DNA of 64,000 bases from Neomegalonema perideroedes DSM 15528 (GCF_000374145.1 NZ_KB893653.1:1101923-1165922); one strand, 5' to 3'. Positions 52,071-61,572 are shown, counted from the stretch's first letter. Numbers and translations are program-made. Notes: generated by a model from the sequence alone, not told the origin.

Positions 52071-52478
52071 TCAGGAGGCGTTGGCGCGCAGACGGGCGGC
52101 CACGTCGTAGCGGCGGAAATCCTCAAGATCCCAATCGCTGGAGCCGACCTGACAAGCCGGACGGGCGTCGCCGGCCTGATAGATCAGCGAGCCGACCACC
52201 GTGCCGCCCGCCTCGACGCAATAAGCGGCGGCGGCGGTGACCGCCGGAGGCGGCTGGACGACCGGCGCCGGAGCCGGAGCGACGGCCACGGGCGGCGGGG
52301 GCGGCGGCGGAGGAACGGGCGCGGGAGCCGCCGGAGCGGGCGGCGGAGCCAGCACCGCGGCGGCGGGGGCCGGACGCGGAGCGGGCTTGTCGTCGGCCCA
52401 CCAGCCGCGGATGGTCGAGCAGCCCGCCACGGAGGTCGCCAGCAGGACGACCACGGCCGGAGCCATAAGCTTCTTCAT
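52071..52478 (-). CDS. Small lipoprotein with proline-rich linker and DUF333-like end
   Basis: 135 residues. MKKLMAPAVVVLLATSVAGC is a lipoprotein signal (lipobox SVAGC). A Pro/Ala linker of about 55 residues follows (PPPPPPPPVAVAPAPAP). The end AAYCVEAGGTVVGSLIYQAG, then ACQVGSSDWDLEDFRRYD resembles DUF333 domains (YC-x2-GG start, second Cys, then W--FR), found in putative haemolysin-like lipoproteins. The DUF333 call is tentative. The proline-rich linker suggests it reaches through the peptidoglycan layer. Confidence 0.75.
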   Translation of the reverse strand: MKKLMAPAVVVLLATSVAGCSTIRGWWADDKPAPRPAPAAAVLAPPPAPAAPAPVPPPPPPPPVAVAPAPAPVVQPPPAVTAAAAYCVEAGGTVVGSLIYQAGDARPACQVGSSDWDLEDFRRYDVAARLRANAS

Positions 52479-52727
52479 CTCTTCATCTCCCAAGATCGAC
52501 GGTCGGCGAGACCGCGCCGGGAAGGGCGCGCGGCCCTTTCCCCCCAGAAAAAGCCCGTAGGGCTTCTGCTTAACAGTTTTGGAAGAATTCCGGCGGGGAT
52601 GCAACGGCGCTTGAACGTAAATCGTCCATTTTTCCCCATGTTGCGCGCGAGAGACGCGATTCGCAAGGCGCGCCGGCTCTCCGAAGCGGAGAAAATCCGC
52701 GAGCCGCGCGGCCCGAGGGGCCTCTTG

Positions 52728-54962
52728 TCAGAGCGGGGCGGGCGTCTTCAGGCCGGGGGCGGCGGGAGATTCGCCGCGCGCCGCCTTGAGGGCCCGGCGC
52801 CGACGGCGCAGACGCGCCCAGGCGTAGCCGTCGGGGTCGGAGCGGGCTTCGCGGATCGTCTCCAGAGCGGCCTCGCGGGCGGGCGCGAGCCCGCCGTCCT
52901 GCGGGAGGCTCCGGGGCGGGAGGACGCGGCGCAGACGAGCCTCGGCCTGATCCAGCGCCGCCTGAAGATCCGCCTCCGAGATCAGGCCGTGGGCCAGCCA
53001 ATTCGCCAGATGCAGCGCGCAGAGCCGCTGCACGGCGAGATCCTCGAAGCATTCCTCATGATCCGCCGTGGCGCGCAGCGCGAAGGCGGTCCCTTCGCGG
53101 AGCCAGCCGTCGAGATAGGAGAGCAGCGTGAAGGCGTTGTCTTCGGCCTCCGCGCGGATCTCCTCGGGGCTCGGCGCGTCCTCCGGGGCCAGCAGCGGCG
53201 GCTGGAGCATCTCCCCGAGCAGGGCGCGGCGCCCGAGCACGCCGAGGGTCGTTTGGCGCGCGCGGGAATCGACCCGGTGATATTGCGTCGCCATGAGCGT
53301 GGCGGTGCGCGGGGAAAAGCAGGTCATGGCGGTGGCGCCGCCGCCTCCGGCCTCGGCGATGCGCCAGAAGAGCAGCTGAGTCATGCGTCGCGGCCGCGAC
53401 CAGCCGGAGCGCTCGACTTTGGCGCGCCCGTTGAATCCGACCTCCACGGCCATGTCGACGATATGCCGCTCATAGGCCCGCCGCCAGCCGAGGGTCTTCA
53501 GCCTGGCCAGCCGCGCGACCGGCCCCGCCTCGGTGGAGGCGCGGATCTCGGCGGCGCAGCGGTCCATCAGCCCGGAGCTCATGAAGGCCAGCCGCCGCCG
53601 CAAGGGCCGCAGCGCCGATTTCAGATTCAGGCTCAGCCGCCGCTCCTCGACCATCAGCCCGGCCTTCAGCGTCAGAGGCGGCAGGCGCAGGCATTCCTCC
53701 ACGCGCTCGAAGATCTCGGCGGCGAGGGCGCATTCCTCGGGGGCGTGGAGCTTGGGCAGGCCGAGATAGATCGAGCCCGTTTCGCTGTTGCGGACGTCCC
53801 GCTCTCCGCGCAGATGCGGCAGGTCATGGGCGCCGCAGAGCGCGACGATCATCGCGTCGAGCATGATCTCGGGGATCTCGGCCCCGCCGGACAAGAGGAC
53901 GGCGGGCGAAGTCGGGTTGAGGCCCGAGAGCCGCGCCATGGCCAGACTCCGCCCCTTCAGCCGCAGCCGCGCGCCGCCGGGGAGGCTCCAAAAGCGGTCC
54001 GGGGCCAGAGTCAGGCGCTCGCCGGAGGGCGTCGCCGCCTCCAGCCGTCCCTGCGAGAGCGCCAGCCAATTGCGATAGGCCTTGAGCTTGTCTTTGGCGT
54101 CCACGGCGCAGCAATGGTCCTCCAGATCGCCGAAGGCCGTCAGCGCGCTTTCCAGAACGAGATCCGAGAGCCCGGCGGGGTCTCCGGCGGCCATGGGGGA
54201 TTCGGCGTCGAAGCGCATCTCCACATGCAGGCCGTTGTTCTTCAGGAGCAGCGCCTCCGGGTTCTCGGGCGGGCCGATCCAGCCGAGCCCCCGGCCCGGA
54301 TCGGCGAGCCCCGTCTCGCGGCCGTCGGCCAGAGCGACGCGCAACTCCTCCTCCGGGCCGATCCAGTAGCGCCGGGCTTCGGCGTGGCTCCCGAGCGTCA
54401 GAGGCGCGATTTCGTCGAGGAAGCCGCGCAGCCAGCTCCGCGCCCGCGCCAGACGCTCAGGATCGAGGGGGGCCTCGGAAGGAGCCTCGCCGGATAGGGC
54501 GGGGGAGGGGGCGGGCGAGACGGCGTCCGTGTCGTGGAGGAGGCGCAGGATTCCGCCCCAGCGGGCGTTGGCCCCGCGCAGCAGATTCGCGGCGTCGTCG
54601 AGGGGGCCGATGAAATGGGGCGCCGCGATTTTGGCCATTTCGGGATCCACCCCGGCGGGCGAGATTTCGAAATGCGGCTCTTCGGGCTCCAGATAGCCGA
54701 TGGAGACGAGGAAGGCCGCATGCTCCGCCTCGTCGAGCGGCGCGTCCCGATGGGCGCGCATCCAGAGATCCAGCTTCTCCTGAAGCTCGGCGCGGCGCTC
54801 CAGCAGCCGGAGGCGTCTCGGGCCGAAGTCGCGCGCCAGCCGCGCCAATCCGAGCCAGAAGTCCCGCGAGGAGGCGCCGGAGCCGGGCAGGGCTTCGCGT
54901 TCGACGAAGGCGTGCAGCTCCGGATCGATGCGAAGGCCCTGAACGGAGATGCGATGCGGCAC
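52728..54962 (-). CDS. Divergent malate synthase G
   Basis: 744 residues, the size of malate synthase G (glyoxylate plus acetyl-CoA to malate). The order of blocks matches GlcB: ALPGSGASSRDFWLGLARLA, FEISPAGVDPEMAKIAAPHF, LLKNNGLHVEM, LEDHCCAVDAKDKLKAYRNW, SETGSIYLGLPKLHAPEECA, LMVEERRLSLNLK, GLMDRCAAEIRASTEAG and LHLANWLAHG. By motif spacing the catalytic Arg, two metal acids and the base appear kept (R344, E439, D467, D641). Several other highly conserved positions differ: NSR is NSE at 392-394, CEDS is LEDH, and HGPEE is HAPEE. So it may be a slow or altered enzyme. Monocistronic. Confidence 0.8.
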   Translation of the reverse strand: MPHRISVQGLRIDPELHAFVEREALPGSGASSRDFWLGLARLARDFGPRRLRLLERRAELQEKLDLWMRAHRDAPLDEAEHAAFLVSIGYLEPEEPHFEISPAGVDPEMAKIAAPHFIGPLDDAANLLRGANARWGGILRLLHDTDAVSPAPSPALSGEAPSEAPLDPERLARARSWLRGFLDEIAPLTLGSHAEARRYWIGPEEELRVALADGRETGLADPGRGLGWIGPPENPEALLLKNNGLHVEMRFDAESPMAAGDPAGLSDLVLESALTAFGDLEDHCCAVDAKDKLKAYRNWLALSQGRLEAATPSGERLTLAPDRFWSLPGGARLRLKGRSLAMARLSGLNPTSPAVLLSGGAEIPEIMLDAMIVALCGAHDLPHLRGERDVRNSETGSIYLGLPKLHAPEECALAAEIFERVEECLRLPPLTLKAGLMVEERRLSLNLKSALRPLRRRLAFMSSGLMDRCAAEIRASTEAGPVARLARLKTLGWRRAYERHIVDMAVEVGFNGRAKVERSGWSRPRRMTQLLFWRIAEAGGGGATAMTCFSPRTATLMATQYHRVDSRARQTTLGVLGRRALLGEMLQPPLLAPEDAPSPEEIRAEAEDNAFTLLSYLDGWLREGTAFALRATADHEECFEDLAVQRLCALHLANWLAHGLISEADLQAALDQAEARLRRVLPPRSLPQDGGLAPAREAALETIREARSDPDGYAWARLRRRRRALKAARGESPAAPGLKTPAPL

Positions 54963-55059
54963 GAGATTCTCCCCGGCCCGCGTTGGTTGCGGGTCTGGTC
55001 CCCGAGATTAGGAGGGGAGTCTTGAACAGGAGGTGAAGTCAGGCCGAATTTCCGTCGAC

Positions 55060-55121
55060 GGATCTTCTGGCGGAGCTTCTGGCGGAGATTCTGGGGGGAG
55101 CTTCTGGGCGGAGCTTCTTTC
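55060..55121. repeat. Five tandem 12-13 bp units (GGAGCTTCTGGC)
   Basis: Units are GGATCTTCTGGC, GGAGCTTCTGGC, GGAGATTCTGGG, GGAGCTTCTGGG and GGAGCTTCTTTC, in the gap between the TPR lipoprotein and malate synthase genes, both on the minus strand. The array is short and imperfect; role unknown. Confidence 0.75.
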
Positions 55122-55143
55122 GGAAGGCGTCCGCCGAAGACCG

Positions 55144-56064
55144 TCAGTTGCTGCGGCGGATGGCGCCCCAGGCGTCGGGCTGATCCACGAGGCTGCGGTA
55201 GAAGGCGAGGGTCCGGTCCGCGTCGGCGCGGGGCAGGTCGCGGCGCAAAAGCCGCTCGGCGCCGGCGGAATCGCCCTGAAGGCTCAGCACCAGCGCCAGA
55301 TTCTGCCGCACCCGCGTGTCGGCGTCCGGGGCGCCGAGGGCGGTCCGCAAGGTCTTCTCGGCCCCGGCGAGATCCCCGTTCATGGCTTGCGAGAGCCCGG
55401 CGTTGTTCAGAACCGCCGCGTCATGGGGCGCGAGGGCCATGGCGCGCTCATGATGGCGGCGGGCCTCCTCATGGCGTCCGGCGTAGTCATAGGCCGCGCC
55501 GAGGGCCGAGCGCAGATCCGGGCCGTCTTGTCCCTGAGCGAGGGCCTGCTCCAGAATGGCCACGGCCTCCTCGGGGCGCCCGTCGGCGGCGAGGGTCTTG
55601 CCCAGCTCCTGCGCGAAGCGGGGATCTTGCGGGCTGGATCTCAGGCCGACGCGCAAGGCGCGCTCCGCTTCTTCGTTGCGTCCGAGAAGCCGCAGATGGC
55701 GTCCGAGCTGATAGGTCGCCTCCATGTTCTCGGGCTGGGCCCGCGTGATGGAGGACCAATGAGTCGCCGCCGCGAGGGATTGTTTGGCCTTGGTCGCCTC
55801 CTCGGCGGCCTCCTGAAGATAGACCAGAGGGTCGTTCGGCGCGGCGGGATTGAGCTGCGAGGCGACGTCCTGATCGAAATTCGGACGCGGGGTCGAACTC
55901 ATGAATCCGAGGCTCGGGGGCTTGTTGGCCACCGGCGAACTCGCCGAGCCGCCGCCGAAGGCGCGCTCCATCGAGGAGCAGCCGCCCAGCGACAGCGCCG
56001 CGCCGAGAACCGACGCGAGGGCGCGGGCGGCGACGAAGGACGCGGCGGAGGCGGCGCGGGTCAT
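55144..56064 (-). CDS. TPR-repeat lipoprotein (TadD/PilF-like)
   Basis: 306 residues. A lipoprotein signal (ASVLGAALSLGGC, lipobox LGGC) then four to five tetratricopeptide repeats from about 100 onward (ATYQLGRHLRLLGRNEEAER, PRFAQELGKTLAADGRPEEA, DLRSALGAAYDYAGRHEEAR, AVLNNAGLSQAMNGDLAGAE). Such lipoproteins assemble pili or secretin complexes; TadD is the closest by layout, but no tad genes are nearby. ATG 56064 gives the expected signal; the upstream in-frame extension is rejected. Confidence 0.85.
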   Translation of the reverse strand: MTRAASAASFVAARALASVLGAALSLGGCSSMERAFGGGSASSPVANKPPSLGFMSSTPRPNFDQDVASQLNPAAPNDPLVYLQEAAEEATKAKQSLAAATHWSSITRAQPENMEATYQLGRHLRLLGRNEEAERALRVGLRSSPQDPRFAQELGKTLAADGRPEEAVAILEQALAQGQDGPDLRSALGAAYDYAGRHEEARRHHERAMALAPHDAAVLNNAGLSQAMNGDLAGAEKTLRTALGAPDADTRVRQNLALVLSLQGDSAGAERLLRRDLPRADADRTLAFYRSLVDQPDAWGAIRRSN

Positions 56065-56308
56065 ATGAAGACTCCTCAAGACGGCGCGAAGGCTGACAGC
56101 GCCTCCCGACGCGCGCAGCATCCCGCAAGCGGGTCAACAGAGTTTTAACGTCCGCTTCCCAAAGGGCGCCCCGCCGCGAAGAGGCCGCGCGATTCCGGTC
56201 AGGATCCTGCGCGGAGGGGCCTTCCCCTCCTTCTGCCGCGGAAGCAAAGCTGGCGCTCGCAGTCCGTCCCGCGTATGGGTTGGAGGCGCGCCGCAGGAGG
56301 CTTTGACG

Positions 56309-57748
56309 ATGCGATCCCCCGATATTCCTCTGAATCCCGTTCCTCCCGAGTCCTTGAGGGCTCAGGTCGATTTCGCTCCGGAATCCGAAGCTCAGGCCGC
56401 CCGGCCTCTGCGCGCGCTGACTCCTGCGGGGATTTTGGAGTGGATCGAGGGGCGTCCGCGCGGAGGCGCATGGGCGGCGGCTTCGGGCTTCACGGCGCGC
56501 GAGGGCGCGATCCTGACTTTGCCCGACGCGCAAGGCGGTCTGGAGGGCGCGCTCTTCGGCTTGGGCGCAGGGGCGCGGCTCGCCGAGCCTCTGGCCTTCG
56601 GCGCGGCGCCTTGGGGCTTGCCGGAAGGGGTCTGGCGCCTTGAAGGGCTGGAGAAGCCCGAGGATCTGGAGGCGGCGGCTTTGGGCTGGCTGCTGGGCTC
56701 CTATAAATTCACGCGCTACCGGCCTTCGGACCGGGCTCCGGCGCGGCTGCTCGCGCCTGCGGGGATCGACGCGGCGAAGATCCGCCGCCTGGCCGAAAGC
56801 GCCTTCCTCGCCCGCGACCTGATCAACCGCCCGGCCAACGACCTCGGCCCCGAGGCTCTGGAGGCCGAGGCCCGCGCCGTCGCCCAAGCCGCCGGAGCGG
56901 AGATCTCCATCCTCCTCGGCGACGACCTGCTGACCGCGAATTATCCCCTGATCCACGCCGTGGGCCGGGCGGGGCCTCAGGCGCCGCGCCTCGTCGACAT
57001 CCGTTGGGGCGATCCCGGCGCGCCGAAGGTCACGCTGGTCGGGAAGGGCGTCTGCTTCGACACCGGCGGTTTGGACGTCAAGCCCTCCTCGAACATGCTC
57101 CTGATGAAGAAGGACATGGGCGGCGCGGCGGCGGCGCTCAGCCTCGCGCAGAGCCTCATGGAGGCGAAGGCGCCCATCCGGCTGCGGGTTCTGCTGCCCA
57201 TCGTCGAGAACAGCATCAGCGCTTCGGCCTTCCGTCCCGGCGACGTGCTGAACTCGCGCGCGGGCCTGACGGTGGAGATCGGCAACACCGACGCCGAAGG
57301 CCGCCTGATCCTCGCCGACGCCCTGACCGAAGCCGATTCCGAAGCGCCGCAGATCCTCGTCGACTTCGCGACCCTCACCGGCGCGGCGCGGGTGGCGCTC
57401 GGGCCGCAGCTGCCGCCGCTCTTCACCGACGACGAGGCTCTGGCTTCGGAGCTTCTGGCGGCGGGTTCGGCTCTGGCGGATCCGCTGTGGCGGATGCCGC
57501 TCTGGCCGGGCTATGAGACGGATCTCGTCTCGCCGGTGGCCGACCTCAACAACGCGCCCGGCGGCGGCTTCGCCGGAGCGGTCACGGCGGCCTTGTTCCT
57601 CAAGCGCTTCGTCAAGCGCGCCGAGGCTTGGGCGCATCTCGACATTTACGGCTGGACCCCCAAGGCCCGTCCGGGCCGCCCGATGGGCGGCGAGCAGCAG
57701 GGAGCGCGCGCCGTTTACGGCGCGTTGGCGAAACGCTATGGCTTCTAG
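56309..57748 (+). CDS. pepA: Leucyl aminopeptidase (M17)
   Basis: 479 residues. A dizinc aminopeptidase removing N-terminal residues from peptides. The M17 signature NTDAEGRLILADAL is exact; the metal ligands are in LVGKGVCFDTGGLDVKPSSN and MKKDMGGAAAALSLAQSLME. The variable N-terminal domain covers about 1-150. AGGAGG lies eight bases before ATG 56309. Followed by an NlpC/P60 gene, a pairing common in related genomes. Confidence 0.96.
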   Translation: MRSPDIPLNPVPPESLRAQVDFAPESEAQAARPLRALTPAGILEWIEGRPRGGAWAAASGFTAREGAILTLPDAQGGLEGALFGLGAGARLAEPLAFGAAPWGLPEGVWRLEGLEKPEDLEAAALGWLLGSYKFTRYRPSDRAPARLLAPAGIDAAKIRRLAESAFLARDLINRPANDLGPEALEAEARAVAQAAGAEISILLGDDLLTANYPLIHAVGRAGPQAPRLVDIRWGDPGAPKVTLVGKGVCFDTGGLDVKPSSNMLLMKKDMGGAAAALSLAQSLMEAKAPIRLRVLLPIVENSISASAFRPGDVLNSRAGLTVEIGNTDAEGRLILADALTEADSEAPQILVDFATLTGAARVALGPQLPPLFTDDEALASELLAAGSALADPLWRMPLWPGYETDLVSPVADLNNAPGGGFAGAVTAALFLKRFVKRAEAWAHLDIYGWTPKARPGRPMGGEQQGARAVYGALAKRYGF

Positions 57749-57758
57749 GAGCGCCGCC

Positions 57759-58634
57759 TTGGTCAAGACCACGCCGAAATTCGATCCCCGGCTCACGCCC
57801 GCCCGCCCTGATCTGGCGGCGTCGTGGCTCAAAGGGAAAGTCGAGGCCGCGCGCTTCGCCGAGGGCGAGAAGCGGATTCTGCTCGGGCCTTTCGCGGCTC
57901 TGACGCGGGTTCCCGACGCCTCGGCGCCGCTGGACAGCATGGTGCTCTACGGCGAGCCCTTCGAGGTCTACGAGGATAAGAACGGTTGGGTCTGGGGCCG
58001 CTCCGGCGTGGACGGCTACGTCGGCTACGCGCCCGCAGCGGGGTTTCTCTCGGCCGCCGAGGTTCCGGAGCCGACCCATAAGGTGACCGCCGCCACCACC
58101 CATCTTTATCCTCTGCCCAAGGCGAGATGCTATCCGGTCGGAGCCTTGCCGCGTCTGGCGCGGGTGGCGCTGACGGGGCGGGTCGAGAACGCCTTCGCCG
58201 AACTCGCGGACGGATTGTGGATTCCGCAGGTCCATCTGGCCGCGCTTGACGCCTATGAGCCCGATTACGTGCTCTCGGCTTATGGATTTCTGGGCGCGCC
58301 CTATCTTTGGGGCGGCCGCACGGCGGCGGGCGTCGATTGCTCCGGGCTGGCGCAGATGGCGCTGGCCATGGCGGGCATGGACGCTCCCCGCGATTCCGAC
58401 CTTCAGGAGGCCGCCCTCGGGCGGGCTCTGGAATCCGGCGAGAAGCTGAGACGGGGGGATCTCGTCTTCTGGCCGGGCCATGTGGGGATTCTGACCAGCC
58501 CGCGCGGGCTGATCCACGCCAACGGCCATCATATGGCCGTGGCCGCCGAGCCGCTGCGCGACGCCATAGACCGGATCGGAACGCCCCGCAGCTATCGGCG
58601 CCTGCCTTTGCGGCGGCGCTCCGCGCTAGACTGA
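57759..58634 (+). CDS. NlpC/P60 peptidoglycan endopeptidase with SH3-like domain
   Basis: 291 residues, no clear signal peptide. An SH3-like part (about 45-190) precedes the NlpC/P60 domain; the catalytic Cys is in LWGGRTAAGVDCSGLAQMAL, the His in GHVGILTSPRGLIHANGHHM. It cleaves D-gamma-Glu-diaminopimelate bonds in wall peptides, so with pepA next door it may serve in recycling. The start is TTG at 57759 with AGGAG seven bases upstream; ATG 57738, overlapping pepA by 11 bp, is the alternative. Confidence 0.9.
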   Translation: MVKTTPKFDPRLTPARPDLAASWLKGKVEAARFAEGEKRILLGPFAALTRVPDASAPLDSMVLYGEPFEVYEDKNGWVWGRSGVDGYVGYAPAAGFLSAAEVPEPTHKVTAATTHLYPLPKARCYPVGALPRLARVALTGRVENAFAELADGLWIPQVHLAALDAYEPDYVLSAYGFLGAPYLWGGRTAAGVDCSGLAQMALAMAGMDAPRDSDLQEAALGRALESGEKLRRGDLVFWPGHVGILTSPRGLIHANGHHMAVAAEPLRDAIDRIGTPRSYRRLPLRRRSALD

Positions 58635-58660
58635 TGACCGAAATTCCAAGGAGAGGCGTT

Positions 58661-60478
58661 ATGAGCAGACGCGCCCACCCCCTGATGAGCGGCCTTGCGG
58701 CCCTCGCCCTCTTGACCGGAGGCGCCGCCTTGGCGCCCTCCGAGGCCGCCGCTCAGGCGACCGCGACGACTCCGCCCGTGACGCCGCAGAAACAGGCCGA
58801 ATTCGCGGTCTGGGTCGCGAATTTCAAACGCGAGGCGGTGGCGGCGGGAATCCCGCCGCAGATCGTCGAGCGCGCCTTTCAGGGCGTGACGCTCAACGCC
58901 CGCGTGATCGAGCTGGACGGCCGCCAAGCCGAATTCACCACGCCGATCTGGACCTATCTCGGCAATATGGTCACCGACGCCCGCGTCACGAAGGGCCGCG
59001 AGAACTACGCCGCCCTCGACCTGACCCTGCGCCGGATCAACCAGACCTATGGCGTGGACCCTGCGGTGGCCGTCGCCATCTGGGGCGTGGAGTCCAATTT
59101 CGGCTCGAATTACGGCAATTACTCCGTGATCGAATCTCTGGCGACTCTGGCCTTCGACGGGCGCCGCGCCGATTGGGCGCGCGGACAGCTCATGGAGGCG
59201 CTGAAGATCCTCGCCAGCGGCGACATCACCCCGGAGCGCATGAAAGGCTCCTGGGCGGGGGCCATGGGCCACACCCAGTTCATCCCGACCAGCTTCACCG
59301 CCTACGCCGTGGACTTCACCGGCGACGGCAAGCGCGACCTCTGGGGCGCCGATCCGAGCGACGCCGTGGCCTCCACGGCGAATTACCTCGCGAAGAGCAA
59401 ATGGCGCACCGGCGAGCCGGTCTTCATGGAAGTCTCGGTCCCGCCGAATCTCGACCCCTCCGAATTGCGCGATTCCGTGAAGAAAAGCACCGTGGACTGG
59501 GCGCGTCTGGGCGTGCGTCCGCTGAGCGGCGCGCCTTTGCCGAATATCTCCGAGGCCTCGGTGATCCAGCCTGCGGGGGCGCGCGGCCCGGCCTTCATGA
59601 TCTTCCCGAATTTCGGCGTGATCCGCCGCTACAACAACGCCACGAGCTACGCCCTCGCGGTGGCGCATCTGGCCGACCGCATCAAAGGCGGCGGGCCTTT
59701 GCGGGCCGTCTGGCCGGAGGGCGACAAGCCGCTCTCGCGCGCCGAGATCGAAGAATTCCAGCGCCTGCTTCTGGCTCTGGGCCATGACCCCAAGGGCGTG
59801 GACGGACGCCTCGGCTCCGGCACGCAGGAGGCTCTGCGCGCCTTCCAGCGGGCTCAGAACCTGCCCGCCGACGGCTACGCCACGGCGGATCTGCTGAACC
59901 GCCTGCGGCGCGTCGCGGGCGTGGCGGCCCCCGTTTCAGCTCCCGTTCCGGCCGCGCCGATCCTGACCGCCGGCCCCATGACTTCGCCGCCGCCTCTGGC
60001 GCCCGCGCCCGTCTGGACGCCGCAGCCTCAGCCCTATCCGCAGCCGCCCGCCCTCAGCGGCGACCGCTGGCTGACCGCGCCGGTTCCTCAGCCGACGCCC
60101 GGAGCCCCCGTCTACGCCCCGCAACCCGGCTACGCCCCCCAGCCTTACGCGCCCCAGCCGGGCTATGCGCCCGCCCATCCGGGCGGCGGCATGGCGCCGG
60201 TGCGTTCGCCGGGCGACCATGGGGCCTTGCGCGGCGCAGCCCAAGAAGAAACCCGTTGGGTGAGGGCGCCGCTTCCGGCCGCCGCCCCTGCGGCCGCCGT
60301 CGATCCTCAGCTTCAGCGCGTTCAGAGCCGCCTCGCGCAGCTCGGCTACGACGTCGGCCCCGCCGACGGCCGCATGGGCCAGCGCACGGCGACGGCCATC
60401 GCGGCGGCTTCGGCTTCGGCGGGTCTGCCGCCGCGCGGCGATCTCACGCCGGAGTTTCTGAGGGCGCTCGGACTCTGA
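58661..60478 (+). CDS. Lytic murein transglycosylase (MltB-like) with two peptidoglycan-binding domains
   Basis: 605 residues. Signal peptide (LMSGLAALALLTGGAALAPS) cut near AAAQA. The transglycosylase domain holds the catalytic Glu in VAIWGVESNFGSNYGNYSVI, with AGAMGHTQFIPTSF after it. A PG-binding-1 domain lies near 365-420 (LLLALGHDPKGVDGRLGSGT). A Pro/Tyr-rich linker with PQPGYAPQPYAPQPGYAP repeats leads to a second PG-binding domain at the C-terminus (SRLAQLGYDVGPADGRMGQR). AAGGAG precedes the ATG. A strong terminator follows. Confidence 0.94.
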   Translation: MSRRAHPLMSGLAALALLTGGAALAPSEAAAQATATTPPVTPQKQAEFAVWVANFKREAVAAGIPPQIVERAFQGVTLNARVIELDGRQAEFTTPIWTYLGNMVTDARVTKGRENYAALDLTLRRINQTYGVDPAVAVAIWGVESNFGSNYGNYSVIESLATLAFDGRRADWARGQLMEALKILASGDITPERMKGSWAGAMGHTQFIPTSFTAYAVDFTGDGKRDLWGADPSDAVASTANYLAKSKWRTGEPVFMEVSVPPNLDPSELRDSVKKSTVDWARLGVRPLSGAPLPNISEASVIQPAGARGPAFMIFPNFGVIRRYNNATSYALAVAHLADRIKGGGPLRAVWPEGDKPLSRAEIEEFQRLLLALGHDPKGVDGRLGSGTQEALRAFQRAQNLPADGYATADLLNRLRRVAGVAAPVSAPVPAAPILTAGPMTSPPPLAPAPVWTPQPQPYPQPPALSGDRWLTAPVPQPTPGAPVYAPQPGYAPQPYAPQPGYAPAHPGGGMAPVRSPGDHGALRGAAQEETRWVRAPLPAAAPAAAVDPQLQRVQSRLAQLGYDVGPADGRMGQRTATAIAAASASAGLPPRGDLTPEFLRALGL

Positions 60479-60502
60479 GCCTCGCCTCAGGCGCGGATTC
60501 GG

Positions 60503-60539
60503 CCTTACCCGGTCTTTCAGGATCGGGTAAGGCTTTTTC
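60503..60539 (+). terminator. Strong Rho-independent terminator
   Basis: GCCTTACCCG, loop of 12 bases, CGGGTAAGGC: a perfect 10-bp stem followed directly by TTTTT, 25 bp after the transglycosylase stop. Confidence 0.92.
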
Positions 60540-60582
60540 GTTTAGACGTTCAGCGTAAATCTCATTGAGGAGACCGCCCCCT

Positions 60583-61572
60583 ATGTCCGAGCTGATGCGC
60601 GCCGCCGAGATCCGCATTCCGGGAGGCCCGGAGGCGCTGGTGGTCAGCGGTCGTCCGCAGCCCATGGTCGGACCGCATGAGGTGCTGATCGCCGTGGAGG
60701 CGGCGGGGGTCAACCGCGCCGACGTGCTTCAGCGCGAAGGCCGTTATCCGCCGCCGCCGGGCGTGACGGACATTCCGGGCCTCGAAGTGGCCGGACGCGT
60801 CTTCGAGGTCGGGCCTCTGGTGACGAAGGTGCGGCAAGGCGAGCGGGTCTGCGCTCTGGTCTCGGGCGGCGGCTACGCCGATTACGCGGCGGTCCATGAA
60901 GGCGCCGTTCTGCCTCTGCCGCGCGGGCTGAGCATGGTTCAGGCCGCCGCTCTGCCGGAGGCCTGCTTCACGGTCTGGACCAACGTCTTCGAGCGGGGTC
61001 AGCTCGCCGAGGGCGAGACTCTGCTCGTGCATGGCGGAACCAGCGGAATCGGCGTGACGGCCATTCAGATGGCGAAAGCCTTCGGGGCTCAGGTGATCGC
61101 CACCGCCGGAACCGCGGAGAAATGCGCCGCCTGCCTTCAGCTCGGGGCGGATCTGGCGATCAATTACAACGAGCGGGATTTCGTGGAGGAGGTCAAAGCC
61201 TTCACCGGCGGACGCGGCGCGCATGTGATCCTCGACATGGTGGGCGGCGATTATCTGCCGCGCAACGTCAAGGCGGCGGCCCGCGACGGACGCATCGTCA
61301 ACATCGCCTATCAGGCGGGCTCGCGCATGGAGTTCGACTTCCTGCCGGTGATGCTCAAGCGCCTGACCATCACCGGCTCGACTCTGCGCATCCGCAGCGA
61401 CGAGGATAAGGCCGGGATCGCCGAGGCTCTGCGGGAATATGTCTGGCCTCTGGTGGAGTCGGGGCATTTGCGGCCCGTGGTGGATTCCGTCTTCCCGCTG
61501 GAGCGCGCCGCCGACGCCCATCGGCGCATGGAGAGCTCGCAGCACGTCGGCAAGATCGTGCTGGAGATCTGA
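60583..61572 (+). CDS. NAD(P)H quinone oxidoreductase, zinc-free MDR family (PIG3-like)
   Basis: 329 residues. The order of motifs is that of quinone oxidoreductases: AAGVNRADVLQREGRYPPPP, GLEVAGRVFEVG, LVHGGTSGIGVTAIQMAKAF (nucleotide-binding loop) and LDMVGGDYLPRNVKAAARDG. The zinc ligands of alcohol dehydrogenases are missing, as expected. It reduces quinones or enones with NADPH. GAGGAG precedes ATG 60583. Probably its own unit, bounded by the terminator upstream. Confidence 0.93.
   Translation: MSELMRAAEIRIPGGPEALVVSGRPQPMVGPHEVLIAVEAAGVNRADVLQREGRYPPPPGVTDIPGLEVAGRVFEVGPLVTKVRQGERVCALVSGGGYADYAAVHEGAVLPLPRGLSMVQAAALPEACFTVWTNVFERGQLAEGETLLVHGGTSGIGVTAIQMAKAFGAQVIATAGTAEKCAACLQLGADLAINYNERDFVEEVKAFTGGRGAHVILDMVGGDYLPRNVKAAARDGRIVNIAYQAGSRMEFDFLPVMLKRLTITGSTLRIRSDEDKAGIAEALREYVWPLVESGHLRPVVDSVFPLERAADAHRRMESSQHVGKIVLEI

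Noticed and set aside
52728-54962. Idea that the malate synthase-like protein is catalytically dead
   Set aside because: Spacing of the DEE and FLDR blocks in known enzymes (28 residues) fits E439 and D467 here, and the Arg and final Asp are also present, so loss of the catalytic set is not supported.
55487-57940. Long minus-strand frame spanning the TPR and pepA region
   Set aside because: It runs opposite pepA and in the wrong frame through the TPR gene; Arg-rich and without motifs.
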